64,000 nt of DNA from JAAFIP01 sp963775085 (GTDB lineage: Bacteria; Pseudomonadota; Gammaproteobacteria; Burkholderiales; Burkholderiaceae_C), in the NCBI GenBank assembly GCA_963775085.1, contig CAVZHO010000005.1:248001-312000 (forward strand). The letters run 5' to 3'. The translations under genes were made by a program, and so were the position numbers. A model generated the notes under the pieces. It had not been told where the DNA came from, made no database searches, and saw nothing but the letters and a program-made list of their open reading frames with translations. Of this stretch, positions 8,624 through 17,131 are shown one piece after another. How positions within the stretch are numbered: position 1 is the first letter of the stretch; every line of letters begins with the position of its first letter.

Positions 8624-9504
8624 TAATCAATCAACTTTTCAATGCTGGAAGTGTGTTTGAAGCGTGTCAGCCACTGCTGCAGGGCTGACAGCACCTGGTG
8701 GCGCTCAGGGTCGTTCAAGATCTCGTGGTACATCGGCTTGAAGTAGCGCACCGTCATCATCTCGCGGGTGGCTACATCGGCAAAGGCGCGGCTACCTGCC
8801 TCGCTGACCAGATGGTCCTGGCCTGCAAACATGAGCAGGGTGGGAATGTTCAACTGCGCCGCGTTATCAATACAGGCTTTGCCCTGCACCGCAATCCATT
8901 GCGCCAGGCGTGCACTGATGCGGTCATGTACCAGGGGGTCCTGCTGATAGGCTTGCACGACTTCGGGGTCGCGGCACAAATAGGTGCGCGGCAGGCCATT
9001 GCCCACCCGCAGATTCGGCACAATTTTGGGCAAGACAGACAAGAGAATTTTTTGCATTGGCTTGAGTCCCGCGTCAAAAGCCGGCGAGCTCAGTACCAAG
9101 CCCTCCACACGGCGCATACGCCGCAGCACGAACTGGGTGGCTACGATGCCGCCCATGCTGTGGCCCAAGAGAATCAGGGGCTCGTCGTCCATCATCAAGC
9201 GGCGCGTGCTGTCGACCACGTCGGCCAGATCCTCCATCAATCGCATGGCGTGGGGCAGGCCCCCGCGCAAGCCACCAGAATCGCCATGGCCGTATTGGTC
9301 GTAGCTGCGCACGGTGTAGCCCCATTGGTTGAGTGCATCGGCCACTCCGGTGTAACGCTGGGCGTGTTCGCCCAGTCCATGCACGACCAGTACCGTGCCA
9401 CGGGGTCGGTCGTCCTCCAGGCCGTTGTCGGTAAACGGCCAGTCCTGCACGGCGATGATGTCGCCGTCGCTGGCCGTCAGGGGGGAGAGGTACGAGTCAC
9501 TCAT
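8623..9504 (-). CDS. Alpha/beta hydrolase, monoacylglycerol lipase-like
   Basis: Serine hydrolase of the lysophospholipase/monoglyceride lipase type (Hydrolase_4), probably cytoplasmic as no signal peptide is present. The 293-residue protein has the oxyanion-hole segment VVHGLGEHAQRY (about residues 40-51), the nucleophile elbow GHSMGG (Ser116), the acid residue in FAGQDHLV and the histidine in MYHEILNDPE. It lies 18 bases after the M20 peptidase gene on the same strand, so the two are probably co-transcribed. The true substrate cannot be read from sequence. Confidence 0.88.
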   Translation of the reverse strand: MSDSYLSPLTASDGDIIAVQDWPFTDNGLEDDRPRGTVLVVHGLGEHAQRYTGVADALNQWGYTVRSYDQYGHGDSGGLRGGLPHAMRLMEDLADVVDSTRRLMMDDEPLILLGHSMGGIVATQFVLRRMRRVEGLVLSSPAFDAGLKPMQKILLSVLPKIVPNLRVGNGLPRTYLCRDPEVVQAYQQDPLVHDRISARLAQWIAVQGKACIDNAAQLNIPTLLMFAGQDHLVSEAGSRAFADVATREMMTVRYFKPMYHEILNDPERHQVLSALQQWLTRFKHTSSIEKLID

Positions 9505-9522
9505 CGCTGCGCGCCCAGGCTA

Positions 9523-11013
9523 TCAAGGGTGCGCGGCAATCACGCTGGCCACCGCAGCAGTGATTTTTTTGGCGTAGTCGATATGCAGAAACTCGTTGGG
9601 GCCGTGGGCATTGCTCTTGGGGCCGAGCACGCCGCAGACCATCATCTGCGCCTTGGGGAACCCCCTGGACAGCATATTCATCAGCGGGATGGTGCCGCCC
9701 TGGCCGATGGTGGCGCAGGGCGCGCCGTAATGCGCCTGGCTGGCGGCGTTGAGCGCGGCGTCAAACCAGGGCGCGCTGCTGGGCGCGTTCCATCCCGTCG
9801 CGCCACCGGCCGATTCAAACGTGACCCTGGCCTGGTAGGGCGCGTTGTCTTCCAGCAGAGCCTTGAGTTGTTGCACCGCCTGCGCTGCGTCCACCAGGGG
9901 CGGCAGGCGCAGTGAGAGTTTGAAGGCGGTGTAGGGGCGCAGCACATTGCCCGCGTCTTTCAGGGCCGGAAAACCCTCTGCGCCGGTGACACTGAGCGTG
10001 GGTGCCCAGGTGCGGTTGAGCAGGGCCTGCAGCGGCTCGGTGGTGGTGGGCAGGGCGAAGGTGCTGGCACCTTCGCAGTCGTAATGCGCCCAGGGAAAGC
10101 GTTTGTAAATCTCGTCACCCAAAATCTGCGCCGTGGCTTGGGCCTGTGCCAGGCGATCCGCAGGCACCTCGCAGTGAAAGCTGGCGGGTAGCAGGCGGCC
10201 GGTGGCACTGTCTTCCAGCCGGTCGAGCACCTGGCGCATGATGCGAAAGCTCGACGGCACCAGACCACTGGCATCGCCCGAGTGCACGCCCTCGGTCAGC
10301 ACCTCGACCTTGAGCACGCCGCTGGCCATGCCGCGCAGGCTGGTGGTCAGCCACAGCTGCTCGTAATTGCCGGCACCCGAGTCCAGGCAAACCACCAGTG
10401 ACACGTCACCCAAGCGGGCTTTCAGGGCATCGACATAGGGCAGCAAATCATAGGAGCCGGACTCTTCGCAGGTCTCGATCAAACCGACAATGCGCGGGTG
10501 CGGCGCGCCTTGCGCCTTGAGCGCTTTTACCGCCGCAATCGCCGCATACACCGCATAGCCATCGTCGGCACCCCCGCGGCCATACAGGCGGGCTGCACCG
10601 TCTTTGCCGGTTTCCAGCTTGGCCGTCCACGGGCCCAGGTCATTGCGCCAGCCGCTGAACTCGGGCTGCTTGTCCAAGTGGCCATACATCAGCACGGACT
10701 GGGTGGACTGGCTTTGGTCGGCGGCGATCTCGAAAAACAGCACGGGCGTGCGTGGCGTACCGTCGGGTTTATTCAAGCGCAACACTTCGAGTTTGAGGCC
10801 ATCGACTTTTTGAGCCTCTACCCACTGCGCGGCGTTGCGCATCACCGTGTCCAGATACCCGTGGGCTTGCCAGTCGGCATCAAAGCCGGGCGACTTGGCG
10901 GGGATGGCGATGTAGTCGCTGATGCGCTGGGTGATGTCAGTGTCCCAGGCGTGGGTGACATGCGCCAATACATCGGTGGTGTTAAGGGCATGGGCTGGAA
11001 TACGGGCATTCAT
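9523..11013 (-). CDS. M20 family metallopeptidase (dipeptidase-like)
   Basis: Zinc-dependent aminoacyl dipeptidase or carboxypeptidase of the M20 family, expected in the cytoplasm. The 496-residue protein shows the metal-site segments MYGHLDKQPE, GRGGADDGYAVYA and ETCEESGSYDL, then a dimerisation domain with HSGDASG, and a C-terminal histidine in NAHGPNEFLHIDYA. It is longer than classic PepV/DapE enzymes and closest in layout to the carnosinase-like M20 group. It is the upstream partner of the lipase gene. No strong ribosome site precedes the ATG. Confidence 0.9.
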   Translation of the reverse strand: MNARIPAHALNTTDVLAHVTHAWDTDITQRISDYIAIPAKSPGFDADWQAHGYLDTVMRNAAQWVEAQKVDGLKLEVLRLNKPDGTPRTPVLFFEIAADQSQSTQSVLMYGHLDKQPEFSGWRNDLGPWTAKLETGKDGAARLYGRGGADDGYAVYAAIAAVKALKAQGAPHPRIVGLIETCEESGSYDLLPYVDALKARLGDVSLVVCLDSGAGNYEQLWLTTSLRGMASGVLKVEVLTEGVHSGDASGLVPSSFRIMRQVLDRLEDSATGRLLPASFHCEVPADRLAQAQATAQILGDEIYKRFPWAHYDCEGASTFALPTTTEPLQALLNRTWAPTLSVTGAEGFPALKDAGNVLRPYTAFKLSLRLPPLVDAAQAVQQLKALLEDNAPYQARVTFESAGGATGWNAPSSAPWFDAALNAASQAHYGAPCATIGQGGTIPLMNMLSRGFPKAQMMVCGVLGPKSNAHGPNEFLHIDYAKKITAAVASVIAAHP

Positions 11014-11111
11014 GGTATCGGGCCTTGGGGGGTGCTGTGGAAAATTTCAACGCGAAGCTTGTATCGTAGTGGTTTTCTGCGCTGCGCGTGGGCACGGCTT
11101 TCTTGCACTCT

Positions 11112-11813
11112 TCAATTGCCCAGCCGCACCACCCACCACACGCCGCCAGCGCACAGCGCCAGCAGCACAGCGGCCACCCCGCGTGAGGCGGCATCGTCCC
11201 GCGAAGGCTCGGCCCGGTAGGGCAAATGTTTGTCACCATGTAACATGGGCTGCACCAGGTTTTCTTTTTTCCGGTACAGATAAAACAGCACCGCAACGAT
11301 ATGCAGCGCGATCAAGGCGATCAGTACCTTGCTGCCAACTTCTTTGTGGTACCAGGTAGCCAGCGATACGCGGGCATTGGAGACAAACTTGGTCAATGGG
11401 CCCTGGTTGGACGCATCGTCATCACTGAACAATCCCGTGGCTACTTGCAGCAGTAAAAAACCCAGCAGCGCGAATACCGAGCCCGCCCCGATGGGGTTGT
11501 GGCCCACAGAATGCTCGGGCTTGCTTCGGCCCTGGAAATAGGCCAGGACGGTGGACGGCGCATAGGCAAAACTGGCAAAACGTGACCAACGCCCACCCAC
11601 AAAGCCCCAGACCACGCGAAACAACAGCAGCGTAAGCACCGCATAACCCAGGCGAAAGTGCCACTGCATCCAGTCGCCCCCGATATTCACCGTGATAAAC
11701 AGCCCCACGATGCAGGCCAGCAATGCCCAATGGAATAGGCGCGTGGGCAAGTCCCAAACACGGGTGCGGTAGCGAAAAGGGGGGGCTGGCTCGGTTTGGG
11801 CGGGTCGGGTCAT
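11112..11813 (-). CDS. Cytochrome b561-type membrane protein
   Basis: Di-haem b-type cytochrome expected to pass electrons between the quinone pool and a periplasmic partner. The 233-residue protein has four main hydrophobic helices plus a C-terminal one, with candidate haem histidines in TRLFHWALL, MQWHFRLGYAVL and IALHIVAVLFYLY. The start at 11813 (MTRPAQTEPAPP) follows GGAGACTCCCC. It is divergent from a cytochrome c' gene 211 bases away, an arrangement that suggests the two act as donor and acceptor. Co-regulation from the shared gap is inferred. Confidence 0.88.
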   Translation of the reverse strand: MTRPAQTEPAPPFRYRTRVWDLPTRLFHWALLACIVGLFITVNIGGDWMQWHFRLGYAVLTLLLFRVVWGFVGGRWSRFASFAYAPSTVLAYFQGRSKPEHSVGHNPIGAGSVFALLGFLLLQVATGLFSDDDASNQGPLTKFVSNARVSLATWYHKEVGSKVLIALIALHIVAVLFYLYRKKENLVQPMLHGDKHLPYRAEPSRDDAASRGVAAVLLALCAGGVWWVVRLGN

Positions 11814-12024
11814 GGGGAGTCTCCTGAAGATACAATGCGCTCGCGTGACGTGCAAGTATGCACAAACTCGGGACGGTTCTGGCAACAGCACCTGAATTAG
11901 TGCAAACCCGGACAAAAAGAATCCCGAACCCAGGAACTTGCCGTACCGACCCGCCTCATAAAGTAGTCCTGGCACTTTGCCAGGCACCGGATTGATGCGA
12001 CACCCAACCACCTTAGGAGCCTCC

Positions 12025-12477
12025 ATGAAACTTCGCCACCTTGTCAGCGCCTCATTGGCCGCCCTCACCCTCGCGGCAGCACTGCCCGCCAGCGCCCAGT
12101 TTGCCAAGCCCGAAGATGCCATCAAGTACCGCCAGAGCGCGTTGCGCGTGATGGGCACACACTTTGGCCGCGTCGGTGCCATGACGGCCGGACGGGTGCC
12201 GTACGATGCCGCTGCAGCACAGCAAAACATAGAAATCGCCACCATGATGTCCACCCTGCCATGGCAAGGCTTTGGTGCGGGCACCGAAGGCGGCAAGGCC
12301 AAGCCCGAGATCTGGGCCGAGCAGGCCAAATTCAAAGAATACAACGAAGACATGATCAAAAAGATGGCCGCCCTGAACGCCGCTGCTAAAACCGGCAACC
12401 TTGACACCCTCAAGACCGCTTTTGCGGCCACTGGCGGCGCTTGCAAAACCTGCCACGACGCTTTCCAGGCCAAGTAA
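12025..12477 (+). CDS. Cytochrome c' (periplasmic)
   Basis: Four-helix-bundle c-type cytochrome of the cytochrome c'/c-556 family. The 150-residue precursor has a cleavable signal peptide (about residues 1-24, ending PASAQ) and the haem-binding CKTCH near the C-terminus (residues 140-144), as is diagnostic for the family. AGGAG lies five bases before the ATG. Such proteins bind NO or carry electrons; the divergent cytochrome b561 gene is the likely partner. A repeat-derived hairpin followed by six T residues lies 51 bases after the stop and probably ends the transcript. Confidence 0.92.
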   Translation: MKLRHLVSASLAALTLAAALPASAQFAKPEDAIKYRQSALRVMGTHFGRVGAMTAGRVPYDAAAAQQNIEIATMMSTLPWQGFGAGTEGGKAKPEIWAEQAKFKEYNEDMIKKMAALNAAAKTGNLDTLKTAFAATGGACKTCHDAFQAK

Positions 12478-12502
12478 TTCCGTCTGCCCGATCGTCCCTT
12501 AC

Positions 12503-12551
12503 AGCTATTATTTGAATAGCTGCTTACGCCCGCTAGTCGTGGACTACGGGC
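12503..12551 (+). repeat. Dispersed repeat copy 3, after the cytochrome c' gene
   Basis: GCTATTATTTGAATAGCTGC, then TTACGCCCGCTAGTC and GGACTACGGGC. This is one of the fullest copies. Its 3' half forms the terminator listed separately. Confidence 0.8.
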
Positions 12552-12557
12552 TTTTTT
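12528..12557 (+). terminator. Rho-independent terminator made from a repeat copy
   Basis: GCCCGCTAGTC and GACTACGGGC form a ten-pair stem with one bulge and a three-base loop, directly followed by TTTTTT (12552-12557). It lies 51 bases beyond the cytochrome c' stop on the same strand. Confidence 0.75.
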
Positions 12558-12577
12558 ACGTCTAAATCACGCTGAAA

Positions 12578-13090
12578 TCAGACTTTTTCGGCCAGCAGCT
12601 GGGCAATCAGCTGGTGTAAGGCCACAAAATCGGGGGCACCTACATAGCGCTTGACGATCTCGCCACGCTTGTTGACCAGATAGGTGGTGGGCGTGAGCTG
12701 GACATCACCCCACGCCTTGGCCACAGCCCCCGTGTTGTCAATGGCCACTTTAAACGGCAATGCGCGGGTTTGCGCAAAGTTGACCACGTAGCTGGGTGGA
12801 TCGTAGCGCATGGCGACCGCCACGGTGTCAAAGCCCTGCGTCTTGAACTGGTGGTAGGTGGCCACCACCTGCGGCATTTCGGCCACGCAGGTCGTGCAGC
12901 TGGTGGCCCAAAAGTTCACCAGTGTCACCTTTCCCAACATGTCCTGCGTTGTATGCTTGCTGCCATCGAGCAACACCATGGTGGATTGCGGGGCTGGCCC
13001 CGTGAACTCCGACACATTGCTGCAGGCGGACAAAGCTAACCCGATTGCCAGGCTGGCAACAACTAGGGCAAGATGGGGCATCTTTTTCAT
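12578..13090 (-). CDS. TlpA-like thioredoxin-fold lipoprotein
   Basis: Extracytoplasmic thiol-disulfide protein of the TlpA/ResA type. The 170-residue precursor has a lipoprotein signal (lipobox LSAC, Cys23), then a thioredoxin fold with the redox pair in WATSCTTCVAEMP (Cys65 and Cys68) and the cis-proline region LTPTTYLV. It may reduce apocytochromes or defend against oxidants; the cytochrome genes upstream fit but do not prove this. The start is uncertain: ATG at 13090 is used, but an in-frame ATG at 13108 overlaps the start codon of the divergent neighbour, and neither has a clear ribosome site. Confidence 0.85.
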   Translation of the reverse strand: MKKMPHLALVVASLAIGLALSACSNVSEFTGPAPQSTMVLLDGSKHTTQDMLGKVTLVNFWATSCTTCVAEMPQVVATYHQFKTQGFDTVAVAMRYDPPSYVVNFAQTRALPFKVAIDNTGAVAKAWGDVQLTPTTYLVNKRGEIVKRYVGAPDFVALHQLIAQLLAEKV

Positions 13091-13106
13091 TATCAAGGAG
13101 TATTTC

Positions 13107-13811
13107 ATGGACCGCAGACAGTTTAACCATATTGGGGCATCTTCACTGGCGCTGCTGCTAAGCGCCACCTACCAGCAGGCCTATGCACTCTCGCTGGGCG
13201 ATTTGACCAACTCGGATGCCAGCGCAGGCGTGAAAGAGGCGCTGGAGAAAGGTGCGCTGGCCGCCATCGGGTTGCTGGGCAGACCCGATGGATTCCTGGG
13301 CAACGAAAAAGTTCGCATTCCCCTGCCCGGCTACCTGGAAGACGCGGGTAACCTGTTGAAAAAATTTGGCCAGGGCAGGCGTGTGGACGAGTTGATCACA
13401 TCGATGAACCGCGGAGCCGAGCAAGCCATCCCGATGGCCAAAAATCTGCTGGTCTCCACCGTGAAAGCGATGAACGTTACCGATGCCAAAAACATCCTGA
13501 CCGGGGGCGACACCTCGGTTACCAAGTTTTTTGCTGACAAAACCCGCGAGCCCCTGGGCGTGCAGTTCCTGCCCATCGTGAACGAGGCCACCAACAAGGT
13601 CGGCCTGGCGGACAAGTACAACAGCTTTGCGGGCCGCGCCGCCACCTTCGGGCTGGTCAAGAAAGAGGATGCCAATATCCAGCAATACGTGACGGGCAAG
13701 GCTCTGGACGGCCTGTACTTTGTGATCGGCGAGGAAGAGAAAAAGCTGCGCCAAAACCCGCTCGCGGCGGGCAGCGATATTTTGCGCAAGGTGTTTGGCG
13801 TTTTGAAGTAA
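13107..13811 (+). CDS. DUF4197 domain protein
   Basis: Conserved exported protein of unknown function. The 234-residue precursor starts MDRRQFNHIGASSLALLLS, a signal peptide with a twin-arginine pair, and is followed by the DUF4197 features ALSLGDLTN, VKEALEKGA, VRIPLPGYL and GLADKYNSFAG. GGAG lies eight bases before the ATG. The gene is divergent from the TlpA-like gene with only 16 bases between starts, so each promoter must lie inside the other reading frame. No catalytic motif was recognised. Confidence 0.88.
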   Translation: MDRRQFNHIGASSLALLLSATYQQAYALSLGDLTNSDASAGVKEALEKGALAAIGLLGRPDGFLGNEKVRIPLPGYLEDAGNLLKKFGQGRRVDELITSMNRGAEQAIPMAKNLLVSTVKAMNVTDAKNILTGGDTSVTKFFADKTREPLGVQFLPIVNEATNKVGLADKYNSFAGRAATFGLVKKEDANIQQYVTGKALDGLYFVIGEEEKKLRQNPLAAGSDILRKVFGVLK

Positions 13812-13814
13812 AAC

Positions 13815-13866
13815 GGCCTGTAGTCCCTTTCACTGGGACGTAAGAAGCTATGTAATTTGTAGCGTT
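13815..13866 (-). repeat. Dispersed repeat copy 4, between DUF4197 and the carboxyltransferase gene
   Basis: In minus orientation the copy reads CGCTACAAATTACATAGC, then TTCTTACGTCCC and GGGACTACAGGCC. It fills the gap between two convergent genes and touches the TAA stop of the fusion gene. Confidence 0.78.
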
Positions 13867-15664
13867 ACGGTTGCGCAAATGGCTTGTGGACGGCGCTGGA
13901 CGCTGCGGCCGCCAGGCCGCGCAGCAGCCAGGCACGGGTGTCGGCCGGGTCAATCACCGCGTCGATCTCCAGTGTCGCGGCCATGTTCAACGCGTGGCCT
14001 GCGCTGTAGTGCTGCGCTACCAACTGCTGGTACAGCGCCTCGCGCGCGCCGTCGTCCGATAGCGCCGCCAGCTCCTTGGCATAGCCCAACTTCACGGCAC
14101 CCTCCAGGCCCATGGCGCCAAACTCGGCGCTGGGCCAGGCCACGGTAAACACGGGCGCATGAAAGCCCCCCGCCGTCATGGCCATGGCACCCAGACCGTA
14201 GCCTTTGCGCAGCACGACGGCAAAAACAGGCACCTTGAGCTGCGCTGCGGCCAAAAACATGGCACTGGCGCGGCGCACCTGGCCCGTGGCCTCTGTGTCG
14301 GGCCCGACCATAAAACCTGGCGTGTCCACCAGTGACACCAGTGGCCAACCGTTCCTGTTGCACAGCGCCATAAAGTGCACAGCCTTGTCTGCGGCCTGCG
14401 CGTCAATCGCGCCCCCCAGGTGCCGGTTGTGGTTGGCCAGCACGCCGACCGTACGGCCCGCAATGCGTGCCAGTGCGCTGACCATGCCGGGGGCAAACCC
14501 GGCGCGCAATTCCAACACACTGTCGATGTCAAACAGGGCATGCAAGACGGTGCGCACGTCATAGGTATGCAGGCGGTTTTCAGGCACGGCGGCACGTAGC
14601 AGGGTTTGGTCGGCGCAGGCCTTATCGGCGGCTGCGGTTTGACAGAACGCCAGGTACTGCTTGACCGCGCGCACCGCCGCCGCCTCGTCGCCCACCAAAA
14701 CATCGATCACCCCATTGGCACTTTGCACGCTGCTGGGGCCAATCGCCTCGGGTGCAAAACGCCCCAGACCGCCGCCCTCCACCATCGCCGGGCCACCCAT
14801 GCCGATATTGCTGTCCTGGGTGGCGATGATCACATCACAACAGCCCAGCAGCGCAGCATTGCCTGCAAAGCAGCGTCGCACGGCTATCCCTACTACGGGT
14901 ACCTGGCCATGCAGGCGCGCGAAACGGGCAAAGGTGCGCACATGCAACCCGGCCACAATGGGCATATCGGTATCGCCCGGGCGGCCACCGCCACCCTCGG
15001 CAAACAGCACCATGGGCAGCTTTTGCGCCAAGGCAATGTCGATCATGCGGTCGGTCTTCTGGTGGCTGCGAAAGCCCTGGGTGCCTGCCAGCACCGTCGC
15101 GTCATAGGCCATGATGGCACAGGCGTGGCCCGCTACCCGGCCAATGCCGGTGATGATGCCATCGGCCGGGGTATTGGTTTGCAAGTCCTCGGCGCTGCGG
15201 CGCTGGGTTTGCGCGGCCACGGCCAGTGCGCCGTACTCGATAAAGCTGCCCGCATCGCACAGATCGGCAATGTTGTGCCGCGCCATGCGCAACCCCAGGG
15301 CGTGGCGTTTGCCCACCGCCTGCGGGCGCTGGCTGTCCAAGGTGAAGGCCTGGCGTGCGATGCTGCGCTGCAAATCCTCCCGGACCATGCCCGTCTGGGT
15401 TGCGCCCGACAAATTGGCTGGCATTTCGGCTGATAGTCCTTGTGATGTGGTCATAGTGCGCTCTAATAACAATAGCGCCTGATGCTCCATGACGGCTTCG
15501 CCCTGCTTGACAAACAGTTCGATCACCACGCCATCTTCACTGGCCAGCAACGCATGCTCCATCTTCATGCTCTCCAGCACCACAAGGGGCTGGCCACGCC
15601 GAACGTGGCTGCCACGAGCAGGCAGCTGGACAACGACGGCGGCAAGCGGGCTGGTAATTTGCAT
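13865..15664 (-). CDS. Biotin-carrier / acyl-CoA carboxyltransferase fusion protein
   Basis: Two parts of a biotin-dependent carboxylase in one 599-residue chain. Residues 1-68 are a biotinyl domain with ESMKMEH (target Lys34). From about residue 95 to the end is a crotonase-fold carboxyltransferase with FIEYGALAVA, AEGGGGRPGDTD and VDTPGFMVGPDTEATG. Related Burkholderiales proteins join biotin carboxylase, carrier and carboxyltransferase in one chain of about 1,100 residues. Here the ATP-dependent carboxylase part is absent and no gene for it is in the window, so it must act in trans or the gene is a remnant. The linker (about residues 62-85) is encoded by a dispersed repeat copy. The acyl-CoA substrate is unknown. 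Confidence 0.87.
   Translation of the reverse strand: MQITSPLAAVVVQLPARGSHVRRGQPLVVLESMKMEHALLASEDGVVIELFVKQGEAVMEHQALLLLERTMTTSQGLSAEMPANLSGATQTGMVREDLQRSIARQAFTLDSQRPQAVGKRHALGLRMARHNIADLCDAGSFIEYGALAVAAQTQRRSAEDLQTNTPADGIITGIGRVAGHACAIMAYDATVLAGTQGFRSHQKTDRMIDIALAQKLPMVLFAEGGGGRPGDTDMPIVAGLHVRTFARFARLHGQVPVVGIAVRRCFAGNAALLGCCDVIIATQDSNIGMGGPAMVEGGGLGRFAPEAIGPSSVQSANGVIDVLVGDEAAAVRAVKQYLAFCQTAAADKACADQTLLRAAVPENRLHTYDVRTVLHALFDIDSVLELRAGFAPGMVSALARIAGRTVGVLANHNRHLGGAIDAQAADKAVHFMALCNRNGWPLVSLVDTPGFMVGPDTEATGQVRRASAMFLAAAQLKVPVFAVVLRKGYGLGAMAMTAGGFHAPVFTVAWPSAEFGAMGLEGAVKLGYAKELAALSDDGAREALYQQLVAQHYSAGHALNMAATLEIDAVIDPADTRAWLLRGLAAAASSAVHKPFAQP
15420..15478 (-). repeat. Dispersed repeat copy 5, inside the biotin-carrier/carboxyltransferase gene
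   Basis: In minus orientation the copy reads GCGCTATTGTTATTAGAGC, then ATGACCACATCACAAGG and ACTATCAGCC. It lies in frame and encodes the interdomain linker with the peptide SQGLSA, also encoded by copy 13. Confidence 0.68.
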
Positions 15665-15745
15665 GCCCAGATGCTACCGGATCGCACCCGGCCGCAGCTT
15701 TGTGGCTTAATCCAGGGTTGCATTAACCTTTTACTGGAGCCCTCC

Positions 15746-15913
15746 ATGACCGACAAAATCAGAACCGAAGCCGACCGCAAACGCGCGCCTAAACCCGTAT
15801 TGCCCAATGGCGTCACCATGCCTGTCAGCCGTGGGCAAAAGCGCAGTCTGGAGCGCGGTACGGCTACCCGCAATAAAAAGAACGTCGGTAAACGCGCCAA
15901 AAAAGGCGGTTGA
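15746..15913 (+). CDS. Small basic protein of unknown function
   Basis: A 55-residue, strongly basic protein starting MTDKIRTEADRKRAPKP and ending KKNVGKRAKKGG. The ATG at 15746 is preceded by TGGAG at a good distance. The lysine/arginine-rich, low-complexity ends suggest nucleic-acid or ribosome association, but this is inference. It is divergent from the carboxyltransferase fusion (82 bases apart) and about 185 bases ahead of the next gene. I do not recognise a family, though short basic proteins of this kind are commonly conserved in the order. Confidence 0.6.
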   Translation: MTDKIRTEADRKRAPKPVLPNGVTMPVSRGQKRSLERGTATRNKKNVGKRAKKGG

Positions 15914-16098
15914 TATGCGACTGGGGCGTGCGGTTTTTCACACAAACCCACGCTGATCCTGCTGCCAGCGCCCCCCGATGGAAAACACGGCGTGAATAGT
16001 ATGCCTTTAGTACTATATTCAAACTCTCTGGGCGCAGGTTCCCGCACGAGCTGTGGGTTACAGCTAGCGACCTGTGCTTGCCCATAGGAGGGTCATCT

Positions 16099-17130
16099 TT
16101 GAATTCCGGGTTTTACAACGCGCATTCCCCACTGGTCTTTATCCGACCCGTGGGTCTGGATGCCGCAGACTCTTTGCGCCTGATGCAGGCCGCCCAACGC
16201 TTGAGTGACACCGTGCGCTGGCGTTTGGCCCCTGTGGGAGTGCAGGCCGATGTCTATCTGGCCCACCGTGCCAGTGTGGTGTACAGCCTGCCGACGACGC
16301 GCCCCCAGTTGGGTGACAGTTTGCAGCCTGCCTCCACGCTCAACAGCAGCTACGAGCATTCGCAAATTTATGTCAGCAGTGACGGCTACTATAAAAACCA
16401 CCCGGTGTGTTTGCTGGGGGAAGCTCCCCCAGCAGATGCCCCGGTGGATACCTCTGGGCATTTACCCACACTGACCTTCCCTGATGCCCTGGAAGAGCTG
16501 CGTTCGGCTCTGCACAGCGTGCAGGAGCAGCTGATCGGCTTGCGCGCAATGTACGCTCTGGGCAACTGCGCCTGGCAAGAGCGCAAACGCTGGAAAACCC
16601 ACCGCTTGCATGTGATTGACGGAGCGCAACTGATTGCGGTCATTGAGCCCATGCAGTGGCGCATCCACCTGTTAAGCCATGCCCACATCACCCAAATCGA
16701 AGCCAGCACGGCCATGCCCGTGCCGCACTCCAACGCCTTTGCCGCGACGGGTTTTGATGTCCTGCCCATGGAGCAGGTGCTATGGGAGTTTGCCAAGCGC
16801 TGCCCGGAATCGCTGTTGGAGAAGGTGTTGCCCAGCGCGTATTTGCACAAGGCGTTGACGCATCGGCGCATTACCGAGTTGAGTGAGCGGGAATTGGGGG
16901 ATCATTGTGTCGCTTTGTTACGCGCTTTGGATATCCGCTCGCGCACGGCAGACGAGCTGCAAACCGGTTTGCGCATGTCCCGCCCGGCCTTGCTGCGCGC
17001 ACTGGCCTGCCTGGCCCTGACACGCACCATCCGCCCCGAAGTGCAGCAGGCGCGTGGCCTGGAGCGCTGGCTGGCCTGGCTGCCCAAGCGCCTGCGCCAG
17101 CGGGGGTCGGGATTGTCCAGCCTGCAATAG
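16099..17130 (+). CDS. Uncharacterised protein with possible C-terminal winged helix
   Basis: A 343-residue protein I do not recognise. The start is placed at a TTG (16099-16101) because AGGAGGG (16086-16092) sits six bases upstream and no suitable ATG is near. The N-terminal part (NSGFYNAHSPLVFIRPVGL) has no signal peptide. The last about 90 residues (DHCVALLRALDIRSRTADEL onward) read as alternating short helices typical of a winged-helix fold, with a basic end KRLRQRGSG. A regulatory or adaptor role is possible but unproven. It converges on yggS with one base between the stop codons. Confidence 0.7.
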   Translation: MNSGFYNAHSPLVFIRPVGLDAADSLRLMQAAQRLSDTVRWRLAPVGVQADVYLAHRASVVYSLPTTRPQLGDSLQPASTLNSSYEHSQIYVSSDGYYKNHPVCLLGEAPPADAPVDTSGHLPTLTFPDALEELRSALHSVQEQLIGLRAMYALGNCAWQERKRWKTHRLHVIDGAQLIAVIEPMQWRIHLLSHAHITQIEASTAMPVPHSNAFAATGFDVLPMEQVLWEFAKRCPESLLEKVLPSAYLHKALTHRRITELSERELGDHCVALLRALDIRSRTADELQTGLRMSRPALLRALACLALTRTIRPEVQQARGLERWLAWLPKRLRQRGSGLSSLQ

Positions 17131-17131
17131 A

